Source: Candidatus Borrelia undatumii (GTDB lineage Bacteria; Spirochaetota; Spirochaetia; Borreliales; Borreliaceae). From it: a stretch of DNA of 64,000 bases. Made by a program: the position numbers and the translations under genes. Positions 1 through 11,863 of this stretch are shown here, one piece after another. Each line of letters begins with the position of its first letter. Within the stretch, counting starts at the first letter, position 1. The notes under the pieces were generated by a model that saw nothing but the letters and a program-made list of their open reading frames with translations, made no database searches and was not told the origin of the DNA. The stretch covers positions 620,001 to 684,000 of the forward strand of contig NZ_CP086555.2 in NCBI RefSeq assembly GCF_020882015.2, in the 5' to 3' direction.

Positions 1-488
1 AGGTTTATTTTTATTATCTGGCCACCAGAAGCTTTTAATATCCTTGATAAACTCTCCCCAATAATGTCATTTCTAAGGTGACCTACATGAAGTGGCTTAT
101 TTGTGTTTGGAGCTGAGAATTCTATAACTATTTTTTTATTATTAAGGGAATTATTCGTCCCATATTTTTCCTTTTCTTCATTGACTTTCGTAATTGTATC
201 TCGAACGAATCTTTTTCTCTTAAGCTTAATGTTTAAATAAGGTCCCATTGGCTTGGCGTCATACTCCACTCCAATCCCTTTTATTATCTCTTCAGCAATG
301 ACAGATGCGTCAAGCCCCAGTATTTTGCTAAATTCGAATATCAAGATCGATAAATCGCCTAGTTCGCTCTTTGGAGGTTTTTGAATTACCGTAGTCACTT
401 TGTTCAGCTTAATATTCTCTCTTAAGGCGAGTTTTTTTATCGTTTCACAAATTCTATCTTCTAGATCTCTTTTTATTTTACTAATCAT
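1..488 (-). CDS. argS: Arginyl-tRNA synthetase, N-terminal part (cut by window start)
   Basis: Charges tRNA-Arg with arginine in the cytoplasm. The first 162 codons are visible and the rest lies beyond base 1. The start of the class I catalytic core shows near residues 122-148 as [19 protein letters not shown], with the HIGH-type signature HVGH at 134-137, which is typical of ArgRS. Residues 1-100 fit the ArgRS-specific N-terminal domain. The ATG at 488 is preceded by AGGG about 7 bases upstream. It overlaps the last 8 bases of the upstream membrane-protein gene, so the two are probably co-transcribed and translationally coupled. Confidence 0.95.
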   Translation of the reverse strand, partial: MISKIKRDLEDRICETIKKLALRENIKLNKVTTVIQKPPKSELGDLSILIFEFSKILGLDASVIAEEIIKGIGVEYDAKPMGPYLNIKLKRKRFVRDTITKVNEEKEKYGTNNSLNNKKIVIEFSAPNTNKPLHVGHLRNDIIGESLSRILKASGGQIIKIN

Positions 489-1071
489 TCTTTTTCCCTT
501 TAATATTTGTTAATGTATTAATCAATAAAAAGAGTAAAGATGCTACTAGGAAAACATTCGAGCTATAAGCCGGTGTTTTGCTTATGTTGATCTCTTTAAT
601 TATTGATATTTTTGTATTGAAAAATTGTAAGTTTCCAGTATTTAGTACTTCTCTAAAAAGCGAAATTATTGAGCTTAATGATATGAATGTTATTATTGGC
701 AGTCTAGAATATTGCAATATTCTAAGCGGGTCTTTTAGGTTTTTAAAAGGTTCATTTCTGTGAAATGATATTATCATAACTATTAAAATAGGAATTGAAA
801 ATTTTAAGCTATCATAAATCCTAGGAGTTGCATAACACATGAAGAGGTAAGTCAAACTAACAAAAATTCCGATTACAAGCAAGTAAATCCCCAATATTTG
901 ATTTCTTAATTCTATTTGGTTAATGATTATCGCAGGTAACAATATGCAAAGGGATATCCAACCCGATATCACAACCCCCTCTAGGAAAGTTTTTGTATAA
1001 GCAAAAATGGGGAAAAGCATTAAATGAGACCTTAAGTACATTTCTGTAACATAAAATGTTTTCTTTTGCAT
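481..1071 (-). CDS. Small multi-pass membrane protein of unknown function
   Basis: A 196-residue protein I do not recognise; by position it matches BB0595 of B. burgdorferi. It has five or six hydrophobic segments, at about residues 17-27, 31-51, 59-80, 89-103, 124-139 and 171-188, so it should be an inner-membrane protein. No catalytic motif is visible. The start ATG follows AAGGGG by 5 bases. It sits 19 bases after the chemoreceptor gene and overlaps argS by 8 bases, so it probably shares their transcript. The end is basic and polar (GKKND). No function is assigned. Confidence 0.75.
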   Translation of the reverse strand: MQKKTFYVTEMYLRSHLMLFPIFAYTKTFLEGVVISGWISLCILLPAIIINQIELRNQILGIYLLVIGIFVSLTYLFMCYATPRIYDSLKFSIPILIVMIISFHRNEPFKNLKDPLRILQYSRLPIITFISLSSIISLFREVLNTGNLQFFNTKISIIKEINISKTPAYSSNVFLVASLLFLLINTLTNIKGKKND

Positions 1072-1090
1072 AAGCGCCCCTTTAACCGTT

Positions 1091-3259
1091 TTATTTTGTT
1101 TTAAATTGATTTGTGTCTGTATTGATATCTACAATGTGATTTGAATTTACTGTTCCAAAAGTTTTAATACTCTCAATTGCTCCCATTAATTTTCTGATTT
1201 CTTCCTTAAGGCCTCTCATTGAATTTGAGACTGTCATGTTAATCTCTTCTAAAAGAGAAACGGTATTAATAATCTCTTTATTTCCTCTAAACATCTCATT
1301 TGAACCGATTTTCACCTCATATGTTATTTCTCTCATTGTGTTTAAAGCCTTTAAAATTTCTTGGCTACCAATTGACTGTTCCTGCATGGTATGGTTTATT
1401 TCTTCTATAACTTGAACCACTAGGTTTATTGAATCAAATATTTGGTTGAACGCCTTATTCGTTAGTTCGGATGTTTTTACTGTTTTGTTAATAGAATCCA
1501 TTATTTCATTTATTGAGGCCGCAACCGATTCTGATTGTGAAGTAACCTGTTCTGCAAGGTCTTTGATCTCTTCTGCAACAATTGCAAATCCCTTTCCAGC
1601 TTCCCCAGCATGAGATGCTTCAATAGCGGCATTCATTGAAAGCAGGTTCGTTTGACTAGCAATGGACGATATTAAAGCATTTGCTTCCTGAAGCCTTGTT
1701 GAGTTTTTATAAATGTCTTTAATCTGCATAATAACTTCTTCTTGCTTCTTCCGGCCATCGTCTGAGAACACTTTAAGTTCTTCCGTGCTCTTTGCAGCTT
1801 TTTGTGTTATCTCTGTGACTGATTGTATACTTCCTATCATCTCTTCAATAGCAGAGGACGACTCTTCGACGCTGGCAGCCTGAGTTTCAATGGAGTTGTC
1901 AAGTGACGCAATGTTTTTAGATAAACTTTCTATCGTGTTTGTCGTGTTTGAAATAAATTCAACCTGTTTCTCTACCTCTCCCTGTGTTTTCTCTATATAC
2001 TTGTTCGAATTCGTTATCGTATCATGGGCTTTGTTTATCTCATTGAATAGCAGGTCTCCATTGTCCTTTAACAACCTAACTCTGTCTTGTAGTGAGTTTA
2101 TTACATTCTTCAAGTTTTCAACGAAACACCCAAAGTGGTTTATTGTAGAGCTGATTGAGTCTTTTCCTTTTGACTCAATCTTGACTGTCAAATCACCGTA
2201 TTTCACTTTTGGAATGACTTCTTTTAAATGTTCTATTTTCGTTACTATCAGTCTTTTAATGATGCCTATCATTATTAAAATAAATACTATTAAAAGTGCT
2301 GTTATTACTGATATTGACATTAACTTAATATTGCGCAGTTCATTTGAAAATATATTGTCATAGTTCATTTGTATGGCTAGATACCAAGATGAAGTTGCAA
2401 GTCTTGCTAAAGAGATTATGTTATTATTGTGGTTGGTAATAATATTGTTTTGTTTCCTAGATATCGAGTTTAGCAACTGGTTCGCTATCTTTGGGTCGTC
2501 CTCGAATAAATTATTTACAGATAATTTAATATGCTCGAATGTGTCTTCGTTTTGTTCTCCAAAAACTTCACCTTGGTTGTTAATAGCATATATTTTGAAA
2601 TAATGGTTGCTTTTGTGTTGACCCCCTGCCTCTAGCAAGGATCTTTCCAAAAGCATAAATATGCCCTTTCTTAATTGTCTTATTTGCTCTATTATGTCTA
2701 GGTATAAAATGACATATCCAGTACTGCTAGCGTTCTCCCTACCTCCTGCGGAAACCTTGTAAACCATGGGTATGTAGTGCTTGTTGTTTATCTTCATTAA
2801 GTTCTTATGCAGTGAGATGATCTGGGTTTTGTTTATGAAATTCTCTGCCTTTAATCCTCTCAAGTTTACCTGGGAACCCACTCTTCTTCCATCACTTGAG
2901 TGCAAGATCTCCCCGTCTCGATTTACATATTCTATTAATCTTATGTAGGAAGGGAATAAATTAGAGTTATTAACAGATACTATACCCTTGAGTCGTTGAT
3001 TTCTTTGCGCACCAGATGAGTTATTGTAATTTATGATAAACTCGTCGATAACCAGCAACACGTTCTTTGTGTCATCAACGAAGCCTTTTGTCATGGCATG
3101 ATTGACGAATTTTGTAAAATTTTTAAGCTCTTTAGTTATTACTCTCCTGTACCCGTAATTTAGTAGCAAAAAAGTAGTCGTGGCGATAATTATCGTGTAC
3201 AGCAAAACAGCAATATTAAACTTATAAAAAAGAGTGAAACTGGAACTTTTTCTTTTCAC
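1091..3259 (-). CDS. Methyl-accepting chemotaxis protein
   Basis: A transmembrane chemoreceptor that passes ligand information to the CheA/CheW kinase complex. With the GTG at 3259 it has 722 residues. The first membrane segment is about 10-34, a periplasmic sensor domain follows, the second segment is about 313-337, and a HAMP-like stretch leads to a long coiled-coil signalling domain. The conserved hairpin tip, around residues 530-570, contains [14 protein letters not shown] and [15 protein letters not shown] chose the GTG at 3259 because GAGG lies 6 bases upstream; an in-frame GTG at 3283 would add 8 residues and has no good ribosome site. The order matches BB0596 (mcp-2). A second receptor is divergent upstream. 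Confidence 0.92.
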   Translation of the reverse strand: MKRKSSSFTLFYKFNIAVLLYTIIIATTTFLLLNYGYRRVITKELKNFTKFVNHAMTKGFVDDTKNVLLVIDEFIINYNNSSGAQRNQRLKGIVSVNNSNLFPSYIRLIEYVNRDGEILHSSDGRRVGSQVNLRGLKAENFINKTQIISLHKNLMKINNKHYIPMVYKVSAGGRENASSTGYVILYLDIIEQIRQLRKGIFMLLERSLLEAGGQHKSNHYFKIYAINNQGEVFGEQNEDTFEHIKLSVNNLFEDDPKIANQLLNSISRKQNNIITNHNNNIISLARLATSSWYLAIQMNYDNIFSNELRNIKLMSISVITALLIVFILIMIGIIKRLIVTKIEHLKEVIPKVKYGDLTVKIESKGKDSISSTINHFGCFVENLKNVINSLQDRVRLLKDNGDLLFNEINKAHDTITNSNKYIEKTQGEVEKQVEFISNTTNTIESLSKNIASLDNSIETQAASVEESSSAIEEMIGSIQSVTEITQKAAKSTEELKVFSDDGRKKQEEVIMQIKDIYKNSTRLQEANALISSIASQTNLLSMNAAIEASHAGEAGKGFAIVAEEIKDLAEQVTSQSESVAASINEIMDSINKTVKTSELTNKAFNQIFDSINLVVQVIEEINHTMQEQSIGSQEILKALNTMREITYEVKIGSNEMFRGNKEIINTVSLLEEINMTVSNSMRGLKEEIRKLMGAIESIKTFGTVNSNHIVDINTDTNQFKTK

Positions 3260-3433
3260 GCAAATCCTCACAAAACTTCTCACAAAACATCACAACCAAC
3301 TAGTATTATATATGTTTTACTATATAATTATATACATATATCTGAATAATAAAATAGTTGTTTTTATTCGGGTGTTCGTGCGGTTTGTAATAAGGTAGGG
3401 AGCTTTTTTTATGGGTTTAGTTTTGGAGAATTT
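3260..3433. promoter_or_regulatory. Divergent promoter region between two chemoreceptor genes
   Basis: 174 A/T-rich bases separate the two receptor starts. On the minus strand a TATAAT lies at 3310-3305, which would start a transcript near 3298 with a leader of about 40 bases, but its -35 is poor. The plus-strand receptor has a clear GGAG six bases before its ATG. The -10 is seen in the sequence; its use is inferred. Confidence 0.4.
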
Positions 3434-5641
3434 ATGGATGGTGATTTAGTAAGCGTTAAGTTAAAAAAGATGAGTTTGTTTCTCTATCTGATGCTTTTTG
3501 TTTTTGTCTGCTTCGGTGCGTTGCTCGTGGGACAGGCCTATTTGAATTACAAAAATGAGTACGTGGCTCGTGTGGAGTCTGATTTTGTGCTGTTTTCAAG
3601 TAGTGTAGCTTCCAGGTTTAAGAGTAGGTACGAATATGCTAGAGGTGTTCTTGATGATTTTGTTAGGGACGATGACTTTTTAGGTGTTTTGCATGCTGCT
3701 TCAAGCAGTTTCATTTCAGGTATAGAATTAAGGTCTATGCATGATTTGAATACGAGTAGTACTTTATTTTTAAATTCGAAGGGGTTTGATGAGGTAAGTA
3801 AGATTTTGCGGGGCATATCTTTCACGGAGAATTCGTTAGAGGGAATTTTTTACGTTCCTGTTGGGCAAAATGTTTTAATTTCCGATAAAAGTTTTTCGTT
3901 CTTGGGTATAAACAATATCATGGAAGACCCGATTTATTTTGTTCCTGCAAGGAATAATGTTGCCTACTATTCAAGCTATAAAAGAATTAAGAACAAGTTT
4001 TATTCTATTGTCAGCATTCCAGCTGTCAGCAGTGATTCCACTACTTTGGGTGTGCTTTGCTTTGTGGTTTGTTTTGACGATCTACTGAACGATATAGCAT
4101 ATCAAGTTAATTCCCATCTTAAGTCTATCAACAAGAATTATGAATTTTTCATTATTGATAGAGACTCTAATCCTCTGCTTTTAAGCCTTAATGACATAAA
4201 TATTGCAAATTTTTCGGAAACTTATGAGGGCAGCGCGTTAAGGAGAGCTGTAAGCTACATTAAAACAGATCCTAATGTTTCAAAATATGTTTTCAAAAAT
4301 AAAAGTTCCTCTTATTTACTAAATTCTGCCCAGATTGATGGAAATGTGGTTCAGGGTATTATTTTGGATATGCACTCCCTTCCACTTATGTTTCAATCAG
4401 GTGCCGTATTTTTCCTGGGTTTCTTGTTCGTCTCGCTGATCTTTATATTCTACCTTTGTAATCACCTGGTTTTACCCGTTATGGAGGATGTTGGGATGAT
4501 GCTTAACCACAAAAAGGTGAAGGAGGATGTTTTAGGTATTGATTCTCCTGCAGGAGTTCAATATAAGTCTTTTATTTTTTCTTATGTTAATTCTGAGTTT
4601 GATGGCCTTTTTTTGAAGGCTACCAATGCTTTAAGCAGTATTAGGGGCTACGCAAAGGAGTTGGGTCGGCATTTAAATGAGGTAAATATAACTGAGGAGG
4701 GAATAGAGAGGGTCAATAATAGCCTTTTTACTTATGAAAGGATAGGAGATACTTTTTCTAGGTTTGAAAAGGCAATCATCGATATTTTAAAAGATTTTGG
4801 GTCGATATCTGAGCCAATTAGTGAGCACAATAAGAATATATCAGACATTGCTACTAGGTTTGAGGAGAATGCTACTGCTTTTTATGGTATAGATAAGAAT
4901 TTGGAGATTTTCAATAAGGTGGTTGGAGCAAATTCTGCAAATATTGAAAGTATAAGGAGTAAGGTTTTTGAGTTAAATTCTGTTTTTGAAAATGTAAATA
5001 TGAATTTTTCCGAGCTCTTGTCTCAGACAAATAATCTTCAGAGTGCAAATAAGCTTTTAGTTTCAATATCAAGTCAGACAAATATGCTTGCAATGAATGC
5101 GGCTATTGAGGCTGCAAAGGCCGGTGAAGCTGGCAAAAGTTTTGCTGTGGTTGCGGAGGAGATTAGGAAACTCGCCATAAATTCTGGTAAATATTCAACA
5201 ACCATCAAAGACGAGCTTAAGATAGTAAATAGCATTATTTCGTCTATAAGCACAGAGATAGACACCGTTTATAAAAATTTTATGGATATTCAGGACAGCG
5301 TTAATAACAATTCTGCTCAGCACGAAAGGATAAGTTCTACTCTTTCTAGACATGTAAAAGAAATTGGAGCTTTTAAAGATAAATATTTGTCTAATGATAT
5401 TAAGATTAAAGATACTAAGAATATGTATAAGGAGATATTCAATAGTTACTTTTTCATTAATGGAAAGTTTAACAATTTAAACAATGATTTAGGCGAGTTC
5501 GAGGTTTCTAAGATGAGTTTGGAGGTATTAGAACCTTTGCGTGAGCACATTGCTTTAGTTGGTGAGTCTAGAGAAAAAGTTATTAGAATAAAAAATATTA
5601 TTGAAAGCATTAATAATGAGCTTGAGGATGTTTGGTTTTAA
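3434..5641 (+). CDS. Methyl-accepting chemotaxis protein without a clear HAMP domain
   Basis: A second chemoreceptor, 735 residues, in the position of BB0597 (mcp-3). Membrane segments are at about 13-35 and 316-341 around a periplasmic sensor region. The signalling tip is at residues 544-581, with [19 protein letters not shown] and [13 protein letters not shown], so contact with CheA/CheW should be retained. After the second membrane segment I see only a short LVLPVMEDV-like start and no full HAMP repeat, unlike its neighbour. GGAG six bases before the ATG supports the start. Its last 4 bases overlap the end of the convergent murB. The ligand is unknown. Confidence 0.9.
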   Translation: MDGDLVSVKLKKMSLFLYLMLFVFVCFGALLVGQAYLNYKNEYVARVESDFVLFSSSVASRFKSRYEYARGVLDDFVRDDDFLGVLHAASSSFISGIELRSMHDLNTSSTLFLNSKGFDEVSKILRGISFTENSLEGIFYVPVGQNVLISDKSFSFLGINNIMEDPIYFVPARNNVAYYSSYKRIKNKFYSIVSIPAVSSDSTTLGVLCFVVCFDDLLNDIAYQVNSHLKSINKNYEFFIIDRDSNPLLLSLNDINIANFSETYEGSALRRAVSYIKTDPNVSKYVFKNKSSSYLLNSAQIDGNVVQGIILDMHSLPLMFQSGAVFFLGFLFVSLIFIFYLCNHLVLPVMEDVGMMLNHKKVKEDVLGIDSPAGVQYKSFIFSYVNSEFDGLFLKATNALSSIRGYAKELGRHLNEVNITEEGIERVNNSLFTYERIGDTFSRFEKAIIDILKDFGSISEPISEHNKNISDIATRFEENATAFYGIDKNLEIFNKVVGANSANIESIRSKVFELNSVFENVNMNFSELLSQTNNLQSANKLLVSISSQTNMLAMNAAIEAAKAGEAGKSFAVVAEEIRKLAINSGKYSTTIKDELKIVNSIISSISTEIDTVYKNFMDIQDSVNNNSAQHERISSTLSRHVKEIGAFKDKYLSNDIKIKDTKNMYKEIFNSYFFINGKFNNLNNDLGEFEVSKMSLEVLEPLREHIALVGESREKVIRIKNIIESINNELEDVWF

Positions 5642-6558
5642 GTTTTGTTTTGAAATCCGATATAGAGTACTTCTTCCTCTAGTAAAAATCCTGTTTTTGC
5701 CCTTACTTCATTTTTTACCTTTTCAATTAGGGCTTTAATGTCCTTGGCTCGGGCGTTGTTTTTGTTTACTATAAAGTTTCCATGGTGGGGAGAGACAGAT
5801 GCCCCTCCGATTTCGAGACCTTTTAACATGCATTCTTCAATTATTTTTCCGGTGGGTTTGAGAAATTTTTTATTGTTTTTAAATGTGCTTCCACTACTTG
5901 GGAAGAGATAGTGACCCCTGTCTATCCTATTTTGTTTATTTTTCTTCATAGCGTTTAAGATGTGTGTCTTATTTCCCTTTGATAGGTTTAGAGTTGCTTT
6001 TAATATCAAAATATTTTTTCTTTGAAATGGCGAAATCTTGTATGAAAATTCATTTTTCTCGAATTTTTTGCAGATGGTTTGGCCGTTTTCATCTACAAAA
6101 ACGATTAAATCTAGTACTTCAGAGATTTCGCTTCCAAAACATCTAGCGTTCATCCAAATGGCGCCCCCAAGCGTACCAGGGATTCCGTATATGAACTCCA
6201 GACCGCTTAATTCATTTTCTAACGCAAAACTACATAAATTTTCAAAATTAGTTCCACATTCAGCAGTAATCTTGTTGTCCTGAAGTGTGATTTTATCCAG
6301 ATAACCAGTGTACATTATGGGAAAATTAATGTCTTCTTCGTCGTTTATTAATAAATTTGAGCCGCCCCCCAGAACAAATATTTTGATATTCTCTCCTAGT
6401 GCCGTCCTAAATATATATTCCGCTTCTTTAGTTGTTGTGGGTGTTAAAAATAATCTAGAGCCTCCCCCTATCTTGTAGGTAGTATAGTCTGCGAGGCTTA
6501 CTGAAGTAGGAGGGGAATTAATCCTACTGAGAAAATTATTGATACTTTCCTTGAACAT
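5638..6558 (-). CDS. murB: UDP-N-acetylenolpyruvoylglucosamine reductase
   Basis: Reduces UDP-GlcNAc-enolpyruvate to UDP-MurNAc with NADPH and FAD, the second committed step of peptidoglycan synthesis. 306 residues, the normal length of the shorter MurB type. FAD-binding motifs are visible: [10 protein letters not shown] at 61-70 and [20 protein letters not shown] at 125-144. The proton-donor serine lies in SSGSTFKN (221-228), and [15 protein letters not shown] is at 251-265. GGGGAG sits almost directly before the ATG, an unusually tight spacing. It ends inside the last bases of the convergent receptor gene, so there is no room for a separate terminator. Confidence 0.95.
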   Translation of the reverse strand: MFKESINNFLSRINSPPTSVSLADYTTYKIGGGSRLFLTPTTTKEAEYIFRTALGENIKIFVLGGGSNLLINDEEDINFPIMYTGYLDKITLQDNKITAECGTNFENLCSFALENELSGLEFIYGIPGTLGGAIWMNARCFGSEISEVLDLIVFVDENGQTICKKFEKNEFSYKISPFQRKNILILKATLNLSKGNKTHILNAMKKNKQNRIDRGHYLFPSSGSTFKNNKKFLKPTGKIIEECMLKGLEIGGASVSPHHGNFIVNKNNARAKDIKALIEKVKNEVRAKTGFLLEEEVLYIGFQNKT

Positions 6559-6768
6559 TCTCCCCGATTTTACATTAAATAATTGCTTTTTACAAATTTA
6601 AACTGAAAATTTTGGAATAAATGATTTATAAGAATTTTTTGGATTTCGTTATTTATAAGTTTGTCAAATTTGGGTTTTTATAATAGACTTTGTACGTTAA
6701 GCTGATTTGAGATTTTTAAGCGAGAGTTTTTGATTTGTTTGTGCGTAAATTGGCTTCTCACAGGGTGT
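6559..6768. promoter_or_regulatory. Divergent intergenic region, murB / cysS
   Basis: 210 A/T-rich bases hold the promoters of murB (minus) and cysS (plus). A TATAAT at 6679-6684 is a plausible plus-strand -10 for cysS, with transcription starting near 6691. No good -35 is visible at the usual spacing. No conserved RNA structure was recognised. Confidence 0.3.
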
Positions 6769-8211
6769 ATGATTCTTACGTTATATAATACAAGGACAAG
6801 GGATTTATCTGAGGTAAAGAGAGCGGGAGAAACCAGAGTCTATGCATGTGGTCCTACTGTTTACAATTATGCACATATCGGCAACCTTAGGACATATATT
6901 TTTGAAGACTTACTTATTAAGTCTTTAAGGCTTTTAGGTTACAGTGTTAATTATGCGATGAATATTACCGATATTGGCCACTTAACGGGTGATTCTGACG
7001 AGGGTGAAGATAAGGTAGTTAGGGCTGCAAGAGAGAGGGGTCTTACAGTTTATGAGATTAGCAAGTTTTTCACGAAAGCATTTTTTTGTGATTGTGAGAA
7101 ATTGAATATAGTGCGCCCTGACAATGTGCTTGTTGCAAGCGAATATATAGCTAACATGATAAAAATTATCAAAGTTCTTGAAAAGAATAATTTTACTTAC
7201 TTTATTAATGGTAATGTTTATTTTGATACTTCTCGTTTTAAGAATTATGGGCAAATGGCTGGAATTAATCTGGTTAATGCTTGTAATTCTGTTTCCAGAA
7301 TTGAGGCAGATACATCAAAGAAGAATAAAACAGACTTCGTTTTGTGGTTTACGAATTCGAAATTCAAAGATCAGGAAATGAAATGGGATTCGCCTTGGGG
7401 ATTTGGTTATCCAAGTTGGCATCTAGAATGTGCTGCTATGAATTTAGATTGTTTCAACGACACTCTTGGTATCCATTTAGGAGGCGTTGATCATATTGGA
7501 GTTCATCACATAAATGAGATAGCTATAATGGAATCTTATTTGAAGAAGGATTGGTGTGAAATATTTGTTCATGGTGAGTTTCTGATTATGGGAGACGAAA
7601 AGATGTCAAAATCAGGGAAGGGTTTTATTACTGTTAAGGATTTAGAAGATGGTGGATTTTCTCCTCTAGATTTCAGATATCTTTGTTTAACGACGCATTA
7701 TAGAACACAACTTAAGTTCACATTAAATAGTCTGGAAGCTTGTAGGATCACCAGAGTAAATATGATTAGTAAGTTAACGTCTCTCTATTCTTCCTTAACT
7801 CAATCTGACATCTCATTGCTAGATGAGATTAATGAAAATATTGATTCCTCCTTGGGGAGTAAATATTATAATAATTTCTTAGAAAAAATAGCTTTTGATT
7901 TAAACATTCCTCAAGGTTTGGCTTTGCTTTGGGATGTTATGAAAGACTCTAGGTTAGAGGCTCTTTTAAAACTTAGGCTTGCATTTAGGTTTGATGAAAT
8001 TTTTTCTTTAAGTTTAAGAGAGGAAGTAATGAAAGCTATTAAGAGAGATAATGTACACATTGATGATTGGATGAATTTTTTGCTGGAAGAGAGACGAATT
8101 GCAAAATTAAGAAAGGATTTTAGTCGTGCTGATGAGATTAGGGAGTATTTTGCTTCTAAAGGGTTCGTCTTGATTGATACTAAAGAGGGGACTAGAGTTA
8201 AAAGAGGCTAG
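6769..8211 (+). CDS. cysS: Cysteinyl-tRNA synthetase
   Basis: Charges tRNA-Cys. 480 residues from the ATG at 6769, a normal length. The class I HIGH motif is HIGN at 36-39, next to the zinc-binding CGPTVYNY (Cys27). A second zinc region is WHLECAAMN near 220, and the KMSKS loop (EKMSKSGKG) is near 278. The reading frame is open upstream, but [10 protein letters not shown] matches the usual CysRS start and AGGG lies just before this ATG, so the longer form is unlikely. The following gene begins 3 bases after the stop, so the two form a transcription unit. Confidence 0.95.
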   Translation: MILTLYNTRTRDLSEVKRAGETRVYACGPTVYNYAHIGNLRTYIFEDLLIKSLRLLGYSVNYAMNITDIGHLTGDSDEGEDKVVRAARERGLTVYEISKFFTKAFFCDCEKLNIVRPDNVLVASEYIANMIKIIKVLEKNNFTYFINGNVYFDTSRFKNYGQMAGINLVNACNSVSRIEADTSKKNKTDFVLWFTNSKFKDQEMKWDSPWGFGYPSWHLECAAMNLDCFNDTLGIHLGGVDHIGVHHINEIAIMESYLKKDWCEIFVHGEFLIMGDEKMSKSGKGFITVKDLEDGGFSPLDFRYLCLTTHYRTQLKFTLNSLEACRITRVNMISKLTSLYSSLTQSDISLLDEINENIDSSLGSKYYNNFLEKIAFDLNIPQGLALLWDVMKDSRLEALLKLRLAFRFDEIFSLSLREEVMKAIKRDNVHIDDWMNFLLEERRIAKLRKDFSRADEIREYFASKGFVLIDTKEGTRVKRG

Positions 8212-8214
8212 GTA

Positions 8215-9777
8215 TTGGCAAAATTTTTTAGTGGTAAATATTTTGTTTTAGTCTTGATTTTCATAGTTTTTTTAGGTTTATTCATTTTTTCTGGGTTCTT
8301 GTTCTATTTAAAACCTGTAATTTATTCAATATCCCCAATCCCTGCCTCACATGAAAATGTAATTGTAATTAGGGGGTACAATTTAGGCAATAAAGTGGGA
8401 GATGTTAATATTAATGATCACTATTTGACGAAGAGTAGCATTATTAGCTGGAGGGATGAGGAAATAATTTTTAGGATTACAGATGAGATAAATTCGGGAC
8501 TTCTTTTCATAAGAAGTGAACAGGGACTTAGTAACGAACTTTTTCTTGTAATTAGTAGGCAAGTTCCAGTTAGACTTGGACGGGATAATAAGCCCTTGAT
8601 TTTTGATACCGAGAGTTTGGTTTTAATGACCAATGTTCCCGTTACATTAAGAGGCAGAAATTTGGCATCAGATTTTTCTGTTGTTGAGGTATTTGTGCAA
8701 ACGAAGCAACGACTTCATAAAGTTCTTCCTCAAAATATATTAAGGTTATCCAGAGATGAGATCGAATTCATTCCCCCAAGAACCTTAAATCACAAAGGTG
8801 AGATCTTCTTGTTGGTTGATGGCGTCAAGAGCAATAAGATTTCTTTTGATTTTAAATCAAATTTTTTTAAGTGGACTTTAGGCAAGATTAAAAATTTTAA
8901 GATATCTCAAGAAATTTATTTTGTGCAAAATTCTGATAAAGATTCTAGGTTTAAGTTGGATGACATTAATTTTAATGTTTTTTATTTGGGTCCAATTGAG
9001 AATGAAAGGCAAAAGATTAAGTTTTTAAGTAATAGTGGCACTGGTCTTGGGTTGAATAATTTATTTTTCGAAAGTTTGAAAGTTGATAAATATTATTTGA
9101 AGTTTGATGTTGAAGCTTATGGGTTGAATTTAGAGATTTTGGATAACGAACAGTTTTTGTATGGTACTAGGATAAATAAACATAATGATATGTATGAGTT
9201 TAAGAGATATGTTTCAGACAAAAGGAACAGGTATTTATCGTACGAATTACTCGATTTAAGTCCAATTACTGTAAGGACCAACGAGACAGATGATGAGTCA
9301 GCTTATAAGTTGGCCAAGTCTGTTATTGATGCTTTAGTATTGTATTTTACGATTACAGATAACAGTTTGAGTTTGAGTGAGTCCATTAGGAAAAAAGAGA
9401 TTTCGGAAGATAATCTGATTACGCTTACTAATTTATTGTTTTTAAGAAAAGGGATACCGTTAAAAACGGCGATTGGGTTTTATTTCGATTCTGGATCTTC
9501 TAGCCTTAAGAGACATACTTGGTTTGAGTTTTTTTTAGCCCCCATTGGGTTTATTTATTTTGATATAATAAAGGCGGTGTCATTTAAAAATAGTGCTAAA
9601 TATTTTTTGAATATGTCAGAGAATTATATTCATTATGGATACAAGGAAGATTTTGAAGACCATCTGCCCCTTAATGAATATATAGATTTGGGGTTGTTAA
9701 GATATAAAAGCTTAACAAATCGTAGTTATTCTCTGAACTATAGTTTTGCTTTGGAGGAAGGTATTAATGTTAGATAA
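8215..9777 (+). CDS. Membrane-anchored IPT/transglutaminase-like protein lacking cysteine
   Basis: A 520-residue protein of unknown role, in the place of BB0600. Residues 9-32 form one N-terminal membrane anchor. Two immunoglobulin-like (IPT/TIG-type) segments seem to follow, about 35-115 ([20 protein letters not shown]) and 128-215 (VTLRGRNL). Residues 365-450 resemble a transglutaminase-like fold: [13 protein letters not shown], then [17 protein letters not shown] with the usual His and Asp positions. The whole protein has no cysteine, so a Cys-dependent enzyme activity is not possible; it may be a binding or scaffold protein. The start is a TTG with AGAGG 8 bases upstream. It overlaps glyA by 11 bases. 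Confidence 0.65.
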   Translation: MAKFFSGKYFVLVLIFIVFLGLFIFSGFLFYLKPVIYSISPIPASHENVIVIRGYNLGNKVGDVNINDHYLTKSSIISWRDEEIIFRITDEINSGLLFIRSEQGLSNELFLVISRQVPVRLGRDNKPLIFDTESLVLMTNVPVTLRGRNLASDFSVVEVFVQTKQRLHKVLPQNILRLSRDEIEFIPPRTLNHKGEIFLLVDGVKSNKISFDFKSNFFKWTLGKIKNFKISQEIYFVQNSDKDSRFKLDDINFNVFYLGPIENERQKIKFLSNSGTGLGLNNLFFESLKVDKYYLKFDVEAYGLNLEILDNEQFLYGTRINKHNDMYEFKRYVSDKRNRYLSYELLDLSPITVRTNETDDESAYKLAKSVIDALVLYFTITDNSLSLSESIRKKEISEDNLITLTNLLFLRKGIPLKTAIGFYFDSGSSSLKRHTWFEFFLAPIGFIYFDIIKAVSFKNSAKYFLNMSENYIHYGYKEDFEDHLPLNEYIDLGLLRYKSLTNRSYSLNYSFALEEGINVR

Positions 9778-11020
9778 GGATCTATTTGATTTAATTGAAA
9801 AAGAGTATACGAGGGAGAAGGAAAATATTGGGCTTATTGCTTCAGAAAATTTTGTATCGTCAAATGTAAGAAAAGCTGTTGGGAGCATTTTGACTAATAA
9901 ATATGCTGAAGGGTATCCTTTAAAGAGGTACTACGGGGGGTGTTTTGTTGTTGATGAGGTTGAAAATTTAGCCATAGCAAGAGTGAAGGAGCTTTTTGGT
10001 GCAAATTATGCCAATGTGCAGCCTCATAGCGGCTCTCAGGCAAACATGGCTGCAATAATGTCGCTTATTAATCCTGGAGATAGAGTTCTTGGAATGGAGT
10101 TGTCCCATGGTGGTCATTTGACTCATGGAAGTAAAGTTAGTTTTTCTGGGATATTTTTTGACGCGTATGCCTATGGAGTATCGAGGGACACTGAGACTAT
10201 TGATTACGATGAGGTTAGAAAGATAGCTAGGGAATGTAGGCCCAATTTAATAATAGCGGGGGCTTCTTCTTACTCAAGGGAAATTGATTTTAAGAAGTTT
10301 CGACAAATAGCTGATGAGGTTTCTGCCTATCTTTTATGTGATATTGCGCATACAGCGGGTCTTGTTGCTGCAGAGTTGCATAACTCTCCTATTAATGTTG
10401 CCCATATTACTACTAGCACTACTCATAAGACATTAAGAGGACCTAGAGGGGGGCTAATTCTTTCAGGTAAGGAATCTGGAAAAATAGTTAAGTCTAATAA
10501 GAAGGAGAGGGCTTTGGAGAGTGCTATTAATTCTTGTGTTTTTCCAGGAACACAGGGGGGGCCTTTGATGCATGTTATTGCGGGTAAAGCAGTGGCCTTT
10601 GGAGAGGCTTTAAGAGCAGAATTTAAAGATTATATTTCTAAAGTCATAGAAAATACTAAAGCGATGGCTGACTATTTTAGTGCAGAGGGATTTAGAATAG
10701 TGAGTGGGGGGACAGACAATCATTTATTTTTGCTTGATCTTGGTGTTTTGGGTATGACAGGGGCTGAAGCTGAAAAAATCCTTGAGGGAGTAAACATTAC
10801 GCTTAATAAAAACGCTATTCCTTTCGATTCAAAAATCCCTTCTGTAGCCTCTGGAATTAGAATAGGAGGAGCAGCTATTACTTCAAGAGGCTTAAATAAA
10901 GATGATTCTTTTAGGGTTGCAAGTTTTATTAACAGAGCTTTAAAGACTAAATCAGAGAGTGAGCTTATGGGCATAAAGAAAGAAGTTATAGAATTTATTA
11001 GTAGTTTTAATATGCCTTGA
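9767..11020 (+). CDS. glyA: Serine hydroxymethyltransferase
   Basis: A PLP enzyme that interconverts serine and glycine and supplies one-carbon units to tetrahydrofolate. 417 residues, the standard bacterial length. The PLP lysine is Lys221 in [13 protein letters not shown]. Other family blocks are ASENFVS (26-32), [15 protein letters not shown] (44-58) and SGSQANMAA. The ATG at 9767 follows GGAGGAAGG and lies inside the end of the previous gene (11-base overlap), which implies translational coupling. The next gene starts within its stop codon. Confidence 0.97.
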   Translation: MLDKDLFDLIEKEYTREKENIGLIASENFVSSNVRKAVGSILTNKYAEGYPLKRYYGGCFVVDEVENLAIARVKELFGANYANVQPHSGSQANMAAIMSLINPGDRVLGMELSHGGHLTHGSKVSFSGIFFDAYAYGVSRDTETIDYDEVRKIARECRPNLIIAGASSYSREIDFKKFRQIADEVSAYLLCDIAHTAGLVAAELHNSPINVAHITTSTTHKTLRGPRGGLILSGKESGKIVKSNKKERALESAINSCVFPGTQGGPLMHVIAGKAVAFGEALRAEFKDYISKVIENTKAMADYFSAEGFRIVSGGTDNHLFLLDLGVLGMTGAEAEKILEGVNITLNKNAIPFDSKIPSVASGIRIGGAAITSRGLNKDDSFRVASFINRALKTKSESELMGIKKEVIEFISSFNMP

Positions 11021-11796
11021 TTTTAATTTACAGGTTATTTGTTTTGCTATCCAATTTATTTCGAGTTTTCTTTTTGTTGATATTGTTTCTTTTTGTTTTC
11101 AATCCTTTTATTTTAAGTGCATTTTTCATGTTTATTGTTTTTTTAATAGCTTCCAGTCTTTCGGGTGGATTTAGGGTGTATACAACAAGGGATTACGCTT
11201 ATTCTAGGGCAAGAGAGTTTGAGTTTTATAGGCTGTCTTTTTTGCTGATGGCTAAGTTGATTTCTATTTTAGGGTCAATGGCTGGGGAGCAGTTAAATTA
11301 TATTAACTTTATTATCAACTCTTTAAATTTATCTGAGAGACATAAAACAGAGCTTTATAACATATTTCATTTTTCCATTAATAAGAACAGAAATGCAGAC
11401 AAGATATTGTATACATTAAAGCTTGGGTATTTTCAGCATAAAGATCTTTTTGTTTGGCTTGTTTCAGTGCTTAAAGAAATAAACAATTTGGCTAGATATA
11501 AAAATCCAGAGGGAGATAAATTTATTTTTTATGTCATTTCTTTTCTTGAGCTTGAGTTTGAAAGTTACAATACATACAAAAATGTCAATATAGAGATTAT
11601 TAATCCTTATGATGTATTGGGTTTAAAATACAATTCTAGCGACGATGATATAAAGAGAGCGTATAAAAAATTGGTTATTCAATTTCATCCAGATAGATTC
11701 ACGAACGAACCCGTTAAGCAAAAGGAGGCCAGTGAGAAATTCATTAGGATTCGAGACGCTTATGAGAAGATATGTAAAGAGAGAAATTTGAAGTAA
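11017..11796 (+). CDS. Membrane-anchored J-domain protein (DjlA-like)
   Basis: 259 residues with a hydrophobic N-terminus (about 8-48), a helical middle part (about 70-185) that resembles a TerB/DjlA-type domain, and a C-terminal J domain from about 196 to 256. The J domain carries the essential HPD motif at 224-226 (IQFHPDRF) and [10 protein letters not shown] at its start. It should stimulate an Hsp70 (DnaK) at the membrane. The TTG start overlaps the glyA stop. By position it corresponds to BB0602. The J domain is certain; the middle domain is inferred from its helical pattern. Confidence 0.8.
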   Translation: MILIYRLFVLLSNLFRVFFLLILFLFVFNPFILSAFFMFIVFLIASSLSGGFRVYTTRDYAYSRAREFEFYRLSFLLMAKLISILGSMAGEQLNYINFIINSLNLSERHKTELYNIFHFSINKNRNADKILYTLKLGYFQHKDLFVWLVSVLKEINNLARYKNPEGDKFIFYVISFLELEFESYNTYKNVNIEIINPYDVLGLKYNSSDDDIKRAYKKLVIQFHPDRFTNEPVKQKEASEKFIRIRDAYEKICKERNLK

Positions 11797-11815
11797 AGAT
11801 TATTAGATTTTAAAG

Positions 11816-11851
11816 AATCCTTCTGAATATAATTGATTACTCAGAAGGATT
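11816..11851. terminator. Inverted repeat between convergent genes, likely two-way terminator
   Basis: An 11-bp perfect stem (AATCCTTCTGA at 11816-11826, its complement at 11841-11851) with a 14-base loop lies between the ends of the J-domain gene and p66. It is followed by T-rich bases on the plus side. The convergent position suggests it ends both transcripts. Confidence 0.7.
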
Positions 11852-11863
11852 TGTACTTTGCTT

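Noticed and set aside
1890-2363. 157-codon plus-strand frame opposite the first chemoreceptor gene
   Set aside because: It is antisense to the conserved signalling domain, with hydrophobic low-complexity composition from strand bias.
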